Numbered from the stretch's first letter, positions 1 to 5,634 are shown. The stretch is DNA of 37,265 nucleotides from Pantoea piersonii (GCF_003612015.1 NZ_RARB01000015.1:1331-38595); one strand, 5' to 3'. Made by a program: numbers and translations. Notes: generated by a model not told the origin, from the sequence alone.

Positions 1-312
1 CCACCCTACAGCGGCCATCGCTTCACCGAATCCATCGAATCCTGTCAGGACATCCAGGTAACTGAGATCGGCGTTACGGAACACGCCGTCACTGGTGTGC
101 TCATTGGCAGCACTCCAGACAAGCAGTAGTGACGTGACCGTAACGCAACGCGTTACGTTACGCATCAGCAGCGCGGAGCGTTGTCCGCCGACAGACACGT
201 CAAAACCGGCGCTTCCGTCTGCCGGTTTCTCCAGCAGAGCAGCGATTTCATTCACTTTGGGATGCGACTTCAGCGAGGTACGCATTTTGATCCAGCCTTT
301 TGATATGTCCAT
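1..312 (-). CDS. phage replication-type protein, N-terminal part (runs off the window)
   Basis: The minus-strand frame starts at ATG 310-312 and stays open to base 1, giving 104 codons without a stop, so the C-terminus lies outside the window. The start reads MDISKGWIKMRTSLKSHPK. A GWIK opening followed by a 'hard-copy helix' of this kind is common in helix-turn-helix replication or replisome-organiser proteins of enterobacterial prophages. It begins 24 bases after the Cro-like gene on the same strand, which is the place of an early right operon replication gene (lambda O position). No cII-like gene lies between, which is unusual for a lambdoid phage. The protein is probably cytoplasmic and DNA-binding. 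The family assignment rests on the opening motif and position only, so the function is an inference. Confidence 0.6.
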   Translation of the reverse strand, partial: MDISKGWIKMRTSLKSHPKVNEIAALLEKPADGSAGFDVSVGGQRSALLMRNVTRCVTVTSLLLVWSAANEHTSDGVFRNADLSYLDVLTGFDGFGEAMAAVGW

Positions 313-336
313 GCAAGATCCTACCAGCCTACTGAA

Positions 337-588
337 TTAGCATTTGTTTTTAGGGCAAGGGAAAAGCTCAGGAAGATCAGGACGGATTTGATATGCTTTC
401 ACTTGTCCTTTTGTGGCTTTCACTATTGGGAGCACCCGTTCAGGTGAAACTCTTTTTTTATCGTGCAGCCATGACCATACATTAGGCTGACTAACTCCAA
501 CCATTTGCGCTAACTTCTTTTGGCTTCCCGCAATTTTTACCGCTCTCTCAATAGCTTGGTTCATAAAAGCCGTACTCTTTTTCATCAA
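337..588 (-). CDS. cro: Cro-like/YdaS-type HTH regulator
   Basis: This is an 83-residue DNA-binding protein. Residues 10-45 form a helix-turn-helix of the YdaS/Cro type, with KKLAQMVGVSQPNVWSWL as the recognition part, followed by RVLPIVKA and an RPDLPELFP tail typical of lambdoid Cro/YdaS proteins. It is transcribed away from the CI-like gene across a shared operator region, and its promoter (-35 TTGCTC, -10 TACTAT, 17-base spacer) overlaps the palindrome at 626-641. By analogy with lambda it would bind the same operators as the repressor and favour lytic development. Either of two ATGs could start it (codons 1 and 2). A YdaS-type antitoxin-like regulator is the main alternative; the role at this position would be the same. 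Confidence 0.85.
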   Translation of the reverse strand: MMKKSTAFMNQAIERAVKIAGSQKKLAQMVGVSQPNVWSWLHDKKRVSPERVLPIVKATKGQVKAYQIRPDLPELFPCPKNKC

Positions 589-598
589 ATATTATTGA

Positions 599-627
599 AT
601 AGTAACGGCAAAATTAACCTTGAGCAA
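599..627 (-). promoter_or_regulatory. PR-like promoter of the Cro operon
   Basis: Read on the minus strand, TTGCTC (622-627) is followed by a 17-base spacer and TACTAT (599-604), ending 11 bases before the Cro-like start codon at 588. The -35 element overlaps the operator palindrome at 626-641, so repressor bound there would block this promoter. Confidence 0.65.
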
Positions 628-692
628 TAACCTTGGTTATTTGACGTGTCATGCATGTAGCTTTATCGTTTCAACATCAAAACTTTGGTTAT
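626..692. promoter_or_regulatory. right operators (OR) of the CI-like repressor
   Basis: AATAACCTTGGTTATT (626-641) has 7-base arms around a central TT. A second copy, AAAACTTTGGTTAT (679-692), matches the core at 12 of 14 positions. A weaker half-site with AACCTTG lies near 614-622. The same core recurs as a perfect palindrome beyond cI at 1631-1644, which supports a repressor operator family. A possible rightward promoter for cI (TTGACG 641-646, TTTATC 662-667) adjoins the first site. Confidence 0.75.
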
Positions 693-701
693 CGTTTAAA
701 G

Positions 702-1331
702 ATGAAAATGGATACGCTATCGGAAAGACTTAAAGAAGCCATGAGGTATCGCGGCATGTCACAAGCTAGTCTTGCTGCGTCTGCTGGTCTGTCACAGCCC
801 AGCGTATGGAAAATAGCCTCGGGTAAAAGCCATACAACTAAAAAATTACTTGATATTGCTCGCGCACTTGAAGTTAGTCCCGATTGGTTAGCGCATGGGA
901 AAGGAGAAATGATTGAGGACGTTCATAGAAGTCCCCGATCAGCTGACCAAGACTTATCTACTGAAAGAACGAAATTTTATGATGGGATAAAGATTGTTAC
1001 GGTATGGGATGAAAAGGGTCCAACAGACACTGTGACACCGGTGCCAGAGTTTATTGATACATCAAATGCTCGAGCTTATAAACTCAAATATGATTCCGGG
1101 TATGTTGACCTGCCAGTGGGCTGCTTGGTTGTTGTAGATACTGTAGAGCAGCCTGGAAGTAACGACTATGTACTTGCAAGCATAAAAGGCAAGATATCCG
1201 CATATCGTTATTCTATTGGAGGCAGCGGCGTGCTTCTTGACGCTGATAATAGAGTCGAGCCAATCCCCATAAGTGAAGATGTCAGCATAATCGGTCTCAT
1301 TGTATTCATGTCCAGATCACTGAGACGATAG
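702..1331 (+). CDS. cI: CI-like prophage repressor with degenerate S24 domain
   Basis: I chose ATG 702 (MKMDTLSERL) over an upstream ATG at 651, because 651 would place operator 679-692 inside the gene. Residues 5-65 form an HTH_3 domain (RGMSQASLAASAGLSQPSVWK), followed by a linker and a C-terminal domain shaped like the S24/LexA fold (PVGCLVVVDT, DYVLASIKGK, VSIIGLIV). In active S24 repressors a Ser in a GxSM context and a Lys in a VKRL-like strand form the self-cleavage dyad. Here the serine region reads KYDSGYVD and the lysine strand reads SAYRYS, so the Lys appears replaced by Tyr. The protein may therefore bind and oligomerise without RecA-stimulated cleavage. The Cro-like gene is divergent and operators lie on both sides, as for lambda CI. 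Repressor identity is firm; loss of cleavage is inferred from alignment by eye. Confidence 0.88.
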   Translation: MKMDTLSERLKEAMRYRGMSQASLAASAGLSQPSVWKIASGKSHTTKKLLDIARALEVSPDWLAHGKGEMIEDVHRSPRSADQDLSTERTKFYDGIKIVTVWDEKGPTDTVTPVPEFIDTSNARAYKLKYDSGYVDLPVGCLVVVDTVEQPGSNDYVLASIKGKISAYRYSIGGSGVLLDADNRVEPIPISEDVSIIGLIVFMSRSLRR

Positions 1332-1526
1332 ACCTCGCCTACCTCTAGCATGACTTTTCTTCTGGGTTGAACTTCCACGAATTTTCCTGGGGCAACCCTT
1401 AGCAACGTGTTCTTCACACCGCTCTCCTAAAAATTGCTTACGAGCCCTTATAGTGCAGCTTAAAACAGCGTTGTACTCATCACATATGAAGGTTATACCT
1501 CTATACCCTAGAGAAATAAATCCCAT
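1317..1526 (-). CDS. possible small prophage protein, unknown function
   Basis: A 69-residue minus-strand frame lies between cI and the left operators and overlaps the last 15 bases of cI tail to tail. It starts MGFISLGYRGITFICDEYN, carries a CEEH...GCPRK stretch with three cysteines in its middle, and ends in a basic tail. The composition looks more like a real protein than a shadow, and no plus-strand gene occupies 1332-1620. The ribosome binding site is weak (GGGA about 12 bases upstream). I do not recognise the family. It could be chance; no function is proposed. Confidence 0.3.
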   Translation of the reverse strand: MGFISLGYRGITFICDEYNAVLSCTIRARKQFLGERCEEHVAKGCPRKIRGSSTQKKSHARGRRGLSSQ

Positions 1527-1618
1527 TATTCAGTAATTATCCCACCCCTTACAACTTCTCATAATTCATTGATTTTAATTAAAAATATTTGAAGCATCGA
1601 AAGCATCCTCAAATAGCA

Positions 1619-1675
1619 TTGACTAACTCAATAACCTAGGTTATTTTTCTGGTTATTGATTTATACCCTGGGTAT
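1619..1675 (+). promoter_or_regulatory. PL-like promoter with left operators (OL)
   Basis: TTGACT (1619-1624), a 17-base spacer and TATTTT (1642-1647) form a plus-strand promoter reading toward the N gene. The perfect palindrome ATAACCTAGGTTAT (1631-1644) fills the spacer. A half-site GGTTAT (1651-1656) and a second palindrome ATACCCTGGGTAT (1663-1675) follow. The core matches the right operator at 626-641, so one repressor probably controls both. This mirrors lambda OL/PL. Confidence 0.75.
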
Positions 1676-1688
1676 TGCTCTAAGGAAC

Positions 1689-1739
1689 GGCTCTTTAACA
1701 ACGAGCGGGAAGCTCTACGGCAGGTGCCGAGAACGCACC
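1689..1739 (+). promoter_or_regulatory. nut-like site (boxA and boxB) for N antitermination
   Basis: GGCTCTTTAACA (1689-1700) resembles boxA of lambdoid nut sites (CGCTCTTTA). Two bases later GAGC-GGGAA-GCTC (1703-1715) forms a 4-base-pair stem with a five-base loop of GNRNA type, the loop class bound by lambda and P22 N. A second hairpin, GGTGC...GCACC (1723-1739), carries GAGAA in its loop and is an alternative boxB. The site lies between the PL-like promoter and the N gene, as in lambda and P22. Confidence 0.65.
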
Positions 1740-1815
1740 GAACCTCAGGTTACTGAGTGCATTGTTGCGACTGTGCAGCCAGTAACTTAACAGCTATGGC
1801 AGATCTGTTAAACCT

Positions 1816-2148
1816 GTGGTGAAAGACAACGCCAGAACACGCCGACATATGCGTCGCATGGCTGAGGCGATTGAGTGTCGGAAAATGGAGGAAATTCTGG
1901 CTGCTCAACTGGGGTGGGAACCACCAGCACGGGCTACTGAACTCAGCCGGGCGGAAAACCATTGCAGGCGAGTAGGAAGCGATCGCGTCAGTAAGGCAGT
2001 CGAAACACAGACCGAGTATCACAAGCAGATTCTCGCTGGCGCAGCGAAGTATACCGGCGGGGAAATCAGCGGCGGGATGTGTTTGACGCAGGTTGCCATC
2101 TACAATTCGGGCCATCGTAAAGTTAGTGGCCCGGTGTCAGCACGGTGA
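1816..2148 (+). CDS. N: N antitermination protein (P22 gp24/lambda N type)
   Basis: The protein would bind boxB RNA and carry RNA polymerase past terminators in the early operon, together with host Nus factors. The arginine-rich RNA-binding motif is visible near the N-terminus (NARTRRHMRR), which closely resembles the P22 N peptide as I recall it (NAKTRRHERR). DRVSKA, GGEISGG and YNSGHRKVSG also parallel P22 gp24, while EYHKQI occurs in lambda N as I recall it. The listed start is GTG 1816; GTG 1819 is possible, and neither has a strong ribosome binding site. The frame is open upstream to 1786 and encodes SYGRS, resembling the TYGKS I recall near the P22 start, yet no start codon is present there. 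The true 5' end may therefore be altered or use an unusual start. Its 3' end meets a minus-strand gene. Confidence 0.82.
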   Translation: MVKDNARTRRHMRRMAEAIECRKMEEILAAQLGWEPPARATELSRAENHCRRVGSDRVSKAVETQTEYHKQILAGAAKYTGGEISGGMCLTQVAIYNSGHRKVSGPVSAR

Positions 2149-2158
2149 CTAATCACCG
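2143..2158. terminator. short hairpin at the convergent ends of N and the zinc-ribbon gene
   Basis: CGGTGA-CTAA-TCACCG is a perfect 6-base-pair stem that contains the N stop codon and the stop of the opposing gene. Neither strand shows a T-run, so it is at best a weak bidirectional terminator. Confidence 0.3.
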
Positions 2159-2622
2159 AAAAGGTTATAGTCAGTGTTCGCCATTTTAGGCACCCTGCTA
2201 CCCACTGAAATAATGTATTCACTTCCGCAATTTGAACATTGTCTCTTATCACCCGGCGAAAGGAGATTCATGCGTTGAATGGTAAAAATGCCCTTTCTCG
2301 ATTCGTAGCAATAAGTGCAAAAAAAAGCAGGAGACTTTCTGTGCTGGGGTGGAATTTTCTCACGATAGACGAAAATGCCTCCTACAGTCTCAAAGGGTTC
2401 ATAAAGATCAAAATTGGCGTCAATCTCCTTAAGACTGCAAACCTCAGCCTCAAGCTCTCGAATGCGGCCCTTAAGATTGAGGTTTTCCTCCTGGAGCGCA
2501 GCGTTCGCAGCCTTAAGCGGTGACATTGCAGTGTCTATTTCCTTCTGGAAGAGAAATCTCCATAGAGGTGGCGCTATTTTTTTTAGCCACACGAAAGCAA
2601 CGGTAGATACCGGCTCAGTCAT
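2149..2622 (-). CDS. accessory prophage protein: hydrophobic start, coiled coil, zinc ribbon
   Basis: This gene runs against the surrounding early operon and sits directly after N, the position occupied by sieB in lambda and P22. I chose ATG 2622 (MTEPVSTVAFVW) because GAGA lies about 8 bases upstream; ATG 2631 is the alternative. Residues 5-28 are rather hydrophobic and aromatic (VAFVWLKKIAPPLWRFLF). Residues 30-65 are heptad-like and probably a coiled coil (ALQEENLNLKGRIRELEAEV). The C-terminus has two CxxC pairs about 32 residues apart (CTYC and CSNC), a typical zinc ribbon. The protein could be a superinfection-exclusion or defence gene carried as a moron, but that follows from position and architecture only. 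I do not recognise the family. It may lie at the membrane. Confidence 0.75.
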   Translation of the reverse strand: MTEPVSTVAFVWLKKIAPPLWRFLFQKEIDTAMSPLKAANAALQEENLNLKGRIRELEAEVCSLKEIDANFDLYEPFETVGGIFVYREKIPPQHRKSPAFFCTYCYESRKGIFTIQRMNLLSPGDKRQCSNCGSEYIISVGSRVPKMANTDYNLFGD

Positions 2623-2638
2623 ATTCAACATCTCAACA

Positions 2639-2682
2639 CTGTAGGGGTGACGAAATATTACACCGATTCACGCTGTAGGGGT
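2639..2682 (+). repeat. direct repeat of CTGTAGGGGT
   Basis: The 10-base word CTGTAGGGGT occurs at 2639-2648 and 2673-2682, with 34 bases between starts, immediately upstream of the minus-strand zinc-ribbon gene. It could mark a regulatory site for that gene or an insertion boundary. Confidence 0.5.
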
Positions 2683-2726
2683 ATGGCGCGAACCGCCTCG
2701 CCTGATGTGGCTAAAAGCAGGCACAC

Positions 2727-2750
2727 ACCGCCCACTGAGGCGGTTTTTTT
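2727..2750 (+). terminator. rho-independent terminator ahead of 2773 gene
   Basis: ACCGCC and GGCGGT form a 6-base-pair stem around CACTGA, followed by seven Ts. It lies 23 bases upstream of the next gene start, in the direction of N-driven transcription. The stem sequence is identical to that of the terminator at 3335-3358. Confidence 0.85.
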
Positions 2751-2772
2751 ACGTCCAGATACGGAGAACACC

Positions 2773-2982
2773 ATGCAAAAAGACAAACCCTCACAAGTCC
2801 TGACTAGGAAAGAAATGCAACGCCTCGCCCTGATTCATGTGCAGGCGTATGTAGGCGCCTGCCACTGCCAGAGCCGCAGCGATGTGCTTCTGGCCCTGTA
2901 CCACTGGCAGAGCGTGGGCGGCGATGTGGCTGATTTCATCCGGAAAACGCGCATCGTCACCCTCAGTGAACTGCCGTCCTGA
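2773..2982 (+). CDS. small early-operon prophage protein, unknown function
   Basis: This 69-residue protein starts at ATG 2773, which has GGAGA upstream and follows a terminator; the frame is open further upstream but lacks a ribosome binding site there. The sequence begins MQKDKPSQVLTRKEMQ and continues through a mostly helical stretch (LIHVQAYVGACHCQSRSDV) to VADFIRKTRIVTLSELPS. Two closely spaced cysteine/histidine residues (CHC) may bind metal but no full motif is present. It is the first plus-strand gene after N. I do not recognise the family and propose no function. Confidence 0.7.
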   Translation: MQKDKPSQVLTRKEMQRLALIHVQAYVGACHCQSRSDVLLALYHWQSVGGDVADFIRKTRIVTLSELPS

Positions 2983-3035
2983 ATCCCGTTAATTCAGCCA
3001 TGCCCGTCAGGGCATTCATCTCACCCGAGGTCACC

Positions 3036-3308
3036 ATGAAAAATCGTGAAATTGCAGAAAAAGTCAGAGAGTCGCTTTTCGATGTGGCTGAAAAACTGGT
3101 CGAATCAGTGGAGATGACGGAGGCCTGTGCGCAGGAAGGGAAAGTGAGCAAAGAGGAAGCGGATGCTTATCGCACCACCGTACTGAACTCACTGGATGAC
3201 CTGCTTCAGGCCGTCATCGGCCCGATTTACGACATACATCCCGACTTACGCCCCGCCTGCTGCTGTTGCGGCGAACCCGCAGAGAGTGAGAAAGACCCAC
3301 AGCCGTGA
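3036..3308 (+). CDS. small acidic prophage protein with C-terminal cysteine cluster
   Basis: ATG 3036 is preceded by CGAGG; an in-frame ATG at 3000 lacks a ribosome binding site. The 90-residue product is highly charged and helical (MKNREIAEKVRESLFDVAEK), then ends with four consecutive cysteines in PACCCCGEPAES. The cluster could bind metal, but no CxxC pair is complete. It lies between two terminators in the early operon, so its expression probably depends on N antitermination. The family is not recognised. Confidence 0.7.
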   Translation: MKNREIAEKVRESLFDVAEKLVESVEMTEACAQEGKVSKEEADAYRTTVLNSLDDLLQAVIGPIYDIHPDLRPACCCCGEPAESEKDPQP

Positions 3309-3334
3309 AAATTTCACCGACAGCCCTGAACACA

Positions 3335-3358
3335 ACCGCCCGCAGTGGCGGTTTTTTT
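3335..3358 (+). terminator. rho-independent terminator ahead of 3379 gene
   Basis: ACCGCC-CGCAGT-GGCGGT followed by seven Ts, 20 bases before the next start codon. The stem is identical to the terminator at 2727-2750, so the two modules may derive from one another. Confidence 0.85.
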
Positions 3359-3378
3359 ATGCCTGAAGGAGGCTCGCT

Positions 3379-3522
3379 ATGGTTATTCACATCCATGACG
3401 GACGGTACATCTTTACCGCCAGCGTATTAAACAGAAGCCGGGAATTTGTCAGCTTCAGTGAGGGCATTGCCTGGGTATTTGTGCAGAAGCTCGCAGCAGC
3501 CTGCGCCGCCGGGATGAGGTAG
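3379..3522 (+). CDS. 47-residue prophage protein, unknown function
   Basis: A short gene with a near-perfect ribosome binding site (AAGGAGG at 3366-3372) starts at ATG 3379 and ends with TAG at 3520-3522. The product begins MVIHIHDGRYIFTASVL and ends LAAACAAGMR. It sits 20 bases behind a terminator and 6 bases before the next gene, so it is probably cotranslated with it. The strong ribosome binding site and tight packing are the main support. No family is recognised. Confidence 0.65.
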   Translation: MVIHIHDGRYIFTASVLNRSREFVSFSEGIAWVFVQKLAAACAAGMR

Positions 3523-3528
3523 CCGGTA

Positions 3529-3735
3529 ATGCCCAAACCCCATGCACCCGACAGGATAATCCGACGCGCAGAACAGCTACTCCGGCAGTGGCGCGCAGGG
3601 ACTGTCCATGCGAGGCGAACATACCGTGGCAGATACCTGACGCTGCGTGTCACCCCGCACTGGCGCCTGCTTTCACGAGACAACGGCCGGCACTGGGAGT
3701 TACTCAGCCACGCCGACTACAACAACCAGATTTAA
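3529..3735 (+). CDS. small basic prophage protein
   Basis: This 68-residue protein is very rich in Arg (RIIRRAEQLLRQWRAG, HARRTYRGRY) and ends in a beta-rich stretch (LTLRVTPHWRLLSRDNGRHWELLSH). The second half resembles a short ParE/RelE-like strand pattern, but it is too short and lacks clear catalytic residues, so I would not call a toxin. It follows the 47-residue gene by 6 bases. Its 3' end is repeated in decayed form near 6240-6300, upstream of the second copy of the next gene. The family is not recognised. Confidence 0.65.
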   Translation: MPKPHAPDRIIRRAEQLLRQWRAGTVHARRTYRGRYLTLRVTPHWRLLSRDNGRHWELLSHADYNNQI

Positions 3736-3763
3736 TCTCTCAGCCGACAGAGGAACATTTCCC

Positions 3764-3973
3764 ATGATGCAGTCACCCGTCAGGGGCGATGCCGCTTTTG
3801 CTCGCCCCTTTAACGCTATCCGCGATATCGAGTTCGCGCCTGAAAATATTGTCACCAGTGCCAGCTTCTCATCCTGGCCGCCGCCGGCCCTTCCCCCGCA
3901 GCCACCGCTGCCGCTGTTACAGATGGTTTTTGACCGGGTCGTAGAAATTCTGCTTCAGGAGGGCCGCCCGTGA
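3764..3973 (+). CDS. proline-rich small prophage protein (intact copy)
   Basis: ATG 3764 (MMQSPVRGDAAFARPF) has AGAGGA upstream; the longer frame back to 3647 overlaps the previous gene and has no ribosome binding site. The 69-residue product has a conserved N-terminal half (FNAIRDIEFAPENIV), a polyproline stretch (WPPPALPPQPPLPLLQ) and a short helical tail (VFDRVVEILLQEGRP). A diverged, frameshifted copy lies at 6324-6520. The stop overlaps the next start (GTGA). The function is unknown; early-operon position suggests a host-takeover or recombination accessory. Confidence 0.7.
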   Translation: MMQSPVRGDAAFARPFNAIRDIEFAPENIVTSASFSSWPPPALPPQPPLPLLQMVFDRVVEILLQEGRP

Positions 3974-4140
3974 GTCTCGCAACAACCCTGCCGGAAAGCA
4001 TTCAGTACCGGCGCGAAAAAATACAGGATGCCCTGTATCACCGCCGTCACGGCAATCGCAAGGCCATGCTCGCCGCGCTCAACTGCGCCCGCTGCGAGAA
4101 GATTAACCTGAAATATTTTCTCGGCCCTGCGCCGTTCTGA
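3970..4140 (+). CDS. 56-residue prophage protein, unknown function
   Basis: GTG 3970 overlaps the stop of the preceding gene by four bases, with AGGAGGG about 10 bases upstream, so translation is probably coupled. The product (MSLATTLPESIQYRREK at its start) is basic and helical. It carries NCARCEK, a CxxC that may bind metal with residues elsewhere, and it ends at TGA 4138-4140. The Rad52-type gene begins 8 bases further on. The family is not recognised. Confidence 0.65.
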   Translation: MSLATTLPESIQYRREKIQDALYHRRHGNRKAMLAALNCARCEKINLKYFLGPAPF

Positions 4141-4148
4141 GGTGAAGA

Positions 4149-4868
4149 ATGGAATTATCACGCCTGGATGAACCCTTCGCGCCAGAGGATATAGAGTGGC
4201 GCATTCAGCAGTCCGGAAGGTCAGGACAGGGAAAGATTTACGCCATGGTTCTGGCCTATGTCACTAACCGCGCCATTATGGCGCGTCTGGATGAGGTATG
4301 CGGTAAAGCTAACTGGCGCAACGAATACCAGCCTGCACCCGCTGGCGGTGTGATGTGCGGACTATCCATAAGAGTTGACGGAGAGTGGATAACCAAATGG
4401 GACGCTGCAGAAAACACGCAGGTCGAAGCCGTCAAGGGCGGCATGTCGGGCGCAATGAAACGAGCCGCCGTGCAGTGGGGGATCGGGAGGTACCTGTACA
4501 GCCTGGAAGAAGCATTCGCCGAGGTAAGCACCGAACGCCGCAATGACTGGAATCGCGCGAAGCTTAAAGACAACACGCGATTCTGGTGGCTGCCCCCGCC
4601 ATTACCCGGCTGGGCGCTGCCCTCCTCCGCGCCGCCTGTAAAAGCTGAGCCACAACCCCCGGCTCCGGCCCCGGCACTCAGAACGCCAGATGTCATCCTG
4701 AGCGAGTTTTCGGATATGGCGATAAGGGAGAGCGATATTGAGGCTCTCAGAGGCCTGTACAGAGCAGCATGGAATGCTCTCACCTGTTCGACTGAGCATC
4801 AGCAGAAATGCGTTGAGGTTTACCAGATACGCGCAAAAGAGCTCAGCCAGCTGGCACCTTCTCATTAA
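4149..4868 (+). CDS. Rad52/Rad22-family single-strand annealing protein
   Basis: This phage recombinase would anneal complementary single strands during phage DNA repair and replication. Residues 1-125 carry the Rad52-type core: LDEPFAPEDIEWRIQQSG, then GKIYAMVLAYVTNRAIMARLDEVCG, then NTQVEAVKGGMSGAMKRAAVQWGIGRYLY in pieces, as expected for the PF04098-like fold of phage Sak-type proteins. Residues 155-180 are a Pro/Ala linker (PPVKAEPQPPAPAPAL). The last 55 residues are helical and may contact other recombination or replication proteins. GAGGTGA lies just upstream of the ATG. The location in the early left operon matches the recombination module of lambdoid phages. The usual partner exonuclease is not intact: a truncated RecE-type nuclease remains at about 6800-7211. 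Confidence 0.85.
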   Translation: MELSRLDEPFAPEDIEWRIQQSGRSGQGKIYAMVLAYVTNRAIMARLDEVCGKANWRNEYQPAPAGGVMCGLSIRVDGEWITKWDAAENTQVEAVKGGMSGAMKRAAVQWGIGRYLYSLEEAFAEVSTERRNDWNRAKLKDNTRFWWLPPPLPGWALPSSAPPVKAEPQPPAPAPALRTPDVILSEFSDMAIRESDIEALRGLYRAAWNALTCSTEHQQKCVEVYQIRAKELSQLAPSH

Positions 4869-4890
4869 ATAACTTCTGTGAGGCACCTTC

Positions 4891-5202
4891 ATGACTTTCA
4901 CCGACTCTCCGGCGGCATCTGCTCGCCCTGATAAAACCAGATCACAACGCAGATGGAAACTGGCAATGCAGTCTGCCCGGCAGCAGGCCCTGGCTGAAAA
5001 AGGCGTCAGGGTGACGCTTGCCGTACGCACCGGGCAACAAAAAAAGCACTGGGTGGCAGAGGCGACTGAAAGGCGTCTTGACCGGTATTTCGGTTTTGAG
5101 GATGCGGTTAAAGCAGGTCGCCAGAAGCCGTGGGTAACGCCGGATGGTCCGGTTAATCCTGTCTATCCGGACTGGGCCGAAAAGCATTATCACGGAGACT
5201 GA
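4891..5202 (+). CDS. small basic prophage protein, unknown function
   Basis: ATG 4891 has GTGAGG upstream and follows the annealing-protein gene by 22 bases, probably in the same transcript. The 103-residue product is basic (KTRSQRRWKLAMQSARQQAL), with an RRLDRYFGFEDAVKAG helix and an aromatic tail (NPVYPDWAEKHYHGD). It has no signal peptide and no cysteine. It may bind nucleic acid by charge alone. The family is not recognised. Confidence 0.65.
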   Translation: MTFTDSPAASARPDKTRSQRRWKLAMQSARQQALAEKGVRVTLAVRTGQQKKHWVAEATERRLDRYFGFEDAVKAGRQKPWVTPDGPVNPVYPDWAEKHYHGD

Positions 5203-5307
5203 TTTCTCTGCCTGACGGAAACCCTGGCGTCTGCCATTCCCCTTTCTGTTGAATATACAATTCAGGATACAGAACGGACCAGATGTGAGTGGTACGGGGA
5301 ACGCTCA

Positions 5308-5547
5308 TCAGACGCTTCCACTCGGGCTGAACACCTGAAAGGTACGTTCTTCCCCTTCTTTTGTTGAAACATCGCGAAAAGTGCATATGTAAATCTCAAC
5401 CCATCGGTTGGCTTCTTTGAGCGTGAAATGCCAGTTAAGCTTCGCCAGTTCCTGAACAAAATCGACAGTCATGACGGTACAGCGGCCTTTCGCGTCGCGC
5501 CTGATTGCATTTCTGAACGCTACTTCTTTTTCACACTCACGCAGCAT
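5308..5547 (-). CDS. LexA-controlled small protein, candidate antirepressor
   Basis: This 79-residue protein is encoded against the early operon. ATG 5547 has GGTGA about 7 bases upstream, and a perfect SOS box (CTGT-N8-ACAG) covers 5566-5581, inside the promoter. It should therefore be silent until DNA damage. The sequence starts MLRECEKEVAFRNAIRRDAK and continues VDFVQELAKLNWHFTLKEAN, RWVEIY, FRDVSTKEGEERTF and FQVFSPSGSV. It is a compact alpha/beta protein with no transmembrane segment. A second in-frame start at MTVDFVQ (codon 26) is possible. Small LexA-controlled antirepressors are known to induce phages with non-cleavable repressors (Gifsy prophages of Salmonella), and the repressor of this prophage appears to lack the cleavage dyad. 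That role is an inference; the SOS control is directly visible. Confidence 0.75.
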   Translation of the reverse strand: MLRECEKEVAFRNAIRRDAKGRCTVMTVDFVQELAKLNWHFTLKEANRWVEIYICTFRDVSTKEGEERTFQVFSPSGSV

Positions 5548-5565
5548 ACTAGCTTCACCAAAAGA

Positions 5566-5581
5566 CTGTATATTAAAACAG
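5566..5581 (-). promoter_or_regulatory. LexA binding site (SOS box)
   Basis: CTGTATATTAAAACAG fits CTGT-N8-ACAG exactly, with an AT-rich centre. It ends 19 bases upstream of the minus-strand start at 5547 and overlaps a likely -10 region (TTAATAT on the minus strand). Confidence 0.88.
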
Positions 5582-5634
5582 TGATATTAACAGGCCTTTT
5601 TGACTAGCGGCTACGTTTATTTCTTTCTTCTGAA

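Noticed and set aside
1208..1417. 69-residue minus-strand frame overlapping the end of cI
   Set aside because: It mostly lies antisense to cI and has no ribosome binding site; the other frame at 1317-1526 is somewhat better.
1750..2115. 121-residue minus-strand frame
   Set aside because: It is the antisense shadow of the N gene and has no ribosome binding site or family likeness.
3529..3735. Possible RelE/ParE-type toxin
   Set aside because: Only a loose strand pattern; no catalytic residues, no adjoining antitoxin, and part of the gene is duplicated as debris.
4256..4783. 175-residue minus-strand frame within the annealing-protein gene
   Set aside because: It is antisense to a well-supported Rad52-type protein; composition is shadow-like (many Ser, Arg, Ala).
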